From positions 3,477,501-3,541,500 of the forward strand of contig JADJXG010000001.1 in NCBI GenBank assembly GCA_016715965.1: DNA of 64,000 nt. The letters are read 5' to 3'. Every line of letters starts with the position of its first letter. The stretch's first letter is position 1. Made by a program: the position numbers and the translations under genes. The notes under the pieces are model-generated. The model ran no database searches and had not been told where the DNA came from. It saw nothing but the letters and a program-made list of their open reading frames with translations. This DNA comes from Saprospiraceae bacterium. GTDB taxonomy: Bacteria; Bacteroidota; Bacteroidia; Chitinophagales; Saprospiraceae. Positions 63,593 through 64,000 of the stretch are shown piece by piece.

Positions 63593-64000
63593 TACATTTT
63601 CACAATATTGAAGAAGCAATTGCTGATTTTAGAAATGGAAAGCTCCTGATCGTGGTAGATGATGAAGACCGTGAAAATGAAGGAGATTTTATTTGTGCGG
63701 CGGAAAACATAACCCCTGAAATGGTCAATTTCATGGCAAAGGTAGGAAGAGGATTAATCTGTGCGCCAATGACCGAAGAAAGGGCTGAAAAGTTGAATTT
63801 ACCTTTGATGGTGCGATCAAACACCTCACTTCATGAAACTGCTTTTACGGTATCTGTTGACCTCATTGGACATGGTTGCTCTACAGGTATATCAGCGCAT
63901 GATCGGGCTAAAACTCTCCGAGCTTTGGCAAATGAGGATTTTGTAACATCAGATTTTGCCCGGCCCGGTCATATATTTCCCTTACGGGCCAAATCCGGAG
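63589..64000 (+). CDS. ribB: 3,4-dihydroxy-2-butanone 4-phosphate synthase (RibB or RibBA), partial
   Basis: The first 137 codons run off the window end. The product shows VVDDEDRENEGDFICAAE (about residues 22-39, the Mg-binding loop), NFMAKVGRGLICAP, GISAHDRAKT and FARPGHIFPLRAKSG, the RibB active-site blocks. The enzyme turns ribulose 5-phosphate into the four-carbon riboflavin precursor. Whether a GTP cyclohydrolase II domain (RibA) follows cannot be seen. The ATG at 63589 overlaps the GT2 stop as ATGA. Confidence 0.95.
   Translation, partial: MIHFHNIEEAIADFRNGKLLIVVDDEDRENEGDFICAAENITPEMVNFMAKVGRGLICAPMTEERAEKLNLPLMVRSNTSLHETAFTVSVDLIGHGCSTGISAHDRAKTLRALANEDFVTSDFARPGHIFPLRAKSG

Noticed and set aside
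63600..63824. Minus-strand frame of 74 codons at the right edge
   Set aside because: It is antisense to ribB, whose catalytic motifs are clear on the plus strand.

Overview
The window is a chromosomal segment of a Bacteroidota bacterium, most likely a member of the Saprospiria (Saprospiraceae and relatives). The evidence is two SusC/SusD pairs, cargo proteins with type IX secretion (T9SS) sorting domains of both type A and type B, GldC, PorD, the Bacteroidota-type RNA polymerase omega subunit, the local order tRNA-Thr/Tyr/Gly/Thr-tuf-tRNA-Trp-secE-nusG-rplKAJL-rpoBC, AT-rich DNA, almost no Shine-Dalgarno sequences, and repeated promoter-like boxes of the Bacteroidota pattern TAnnTTTG (several with TTG 18-20 nt upstream). 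The genus assignment is inference; no database search was possible.

Layout. 0.1-1.4 kb (+): a DUF7009-like small protein and FdhD. 1.4-6.4 kb (-): an Lrp/AsnC regulator, a TraB/GumN-like protein, a TonB-dependent receptor, a DUF4249 lipoprotein and GldC. 6.5-9.9 kb (-): ccmB-ccmC-ccmD with overlapping ends, running into glutamate dehydrogenase. 10.1-11.5 kb (+): a secreted N-acetylmuramoyl-L-alanine amidase, separated from rpoC by a bidirectional terminator. 11.5-26.3 kb (-): the core gene-expression block, reading rpsU, xerC-like recombinase, hpf, four tRNAs, tuf, tRNA-Trp, secE, nusG, rplK, rplA, rplJ, rplL, rpoB, rpoC, with hairpins after tuf and between rplL and rpoB. 26.4-36.1 kb (-): two tandem SusC-SusD outer-membrane uptake pairs, each closed by a strong hairpin. 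36.4-39.5 kb: pdxJ (-), divergent from a CPBP protease, cdsA and psd (+). 39.7-42.2 kb (-): a T9SS type A protein with a dockerin-like segment. 42.6-46.5 kb: an unknown helical protein, a hotdog thioesterase, a small membrane-anchored protein of unknown function (-) and lpd. 46.5-49.8 kb (-): a T9SS type B protein with eight strictly periodic 51-residue repeats. 49.9-52.7 kb (+): a DUF486 membrane protein and priA. 52.8-57.6 kb (-): tpiA, bamD, rpoZ, coaBC, porD, purN. 57.8-60.2 kb (+): ppk1 and cutA. 60.3-61.0 kb (-): a LolD-type ABC ATPase. 61.2-64.0 kb (+): two glycosyltransferases and the start of ribB, which runs off the window.

Themes. Most of the window is housekeeping: transcription, translation, envelope biogenesis, lipid synthesis, cofactors and polyphosphate. 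The accessory part is the cell-surface repertoire: SusCD pairs, a TonB receptor/DUF4249 pair, two T9SS cargo proteins, and glycosyltransferases. I found no CRISPR array, prophage, insertion sequence, toxin-antitoxin pair or defence island, and nothing I can defend as a wholly new system. The best leads are architectural: a CcmC with a large extra periplasmic domain, the 8 x 51-residue Cys-paired repeat protein, the signal-peptide-less TraB protein coupled to a TonB receptor, the pdxJ/CPBP start codons 2 bp apart, and the rplL-rpoB hairpin.

Coordinates of starts were adjusted where an internal ATG or GTG fits the family or the promoter better. Promoter calls are pattern matches made by eye, not experimental.
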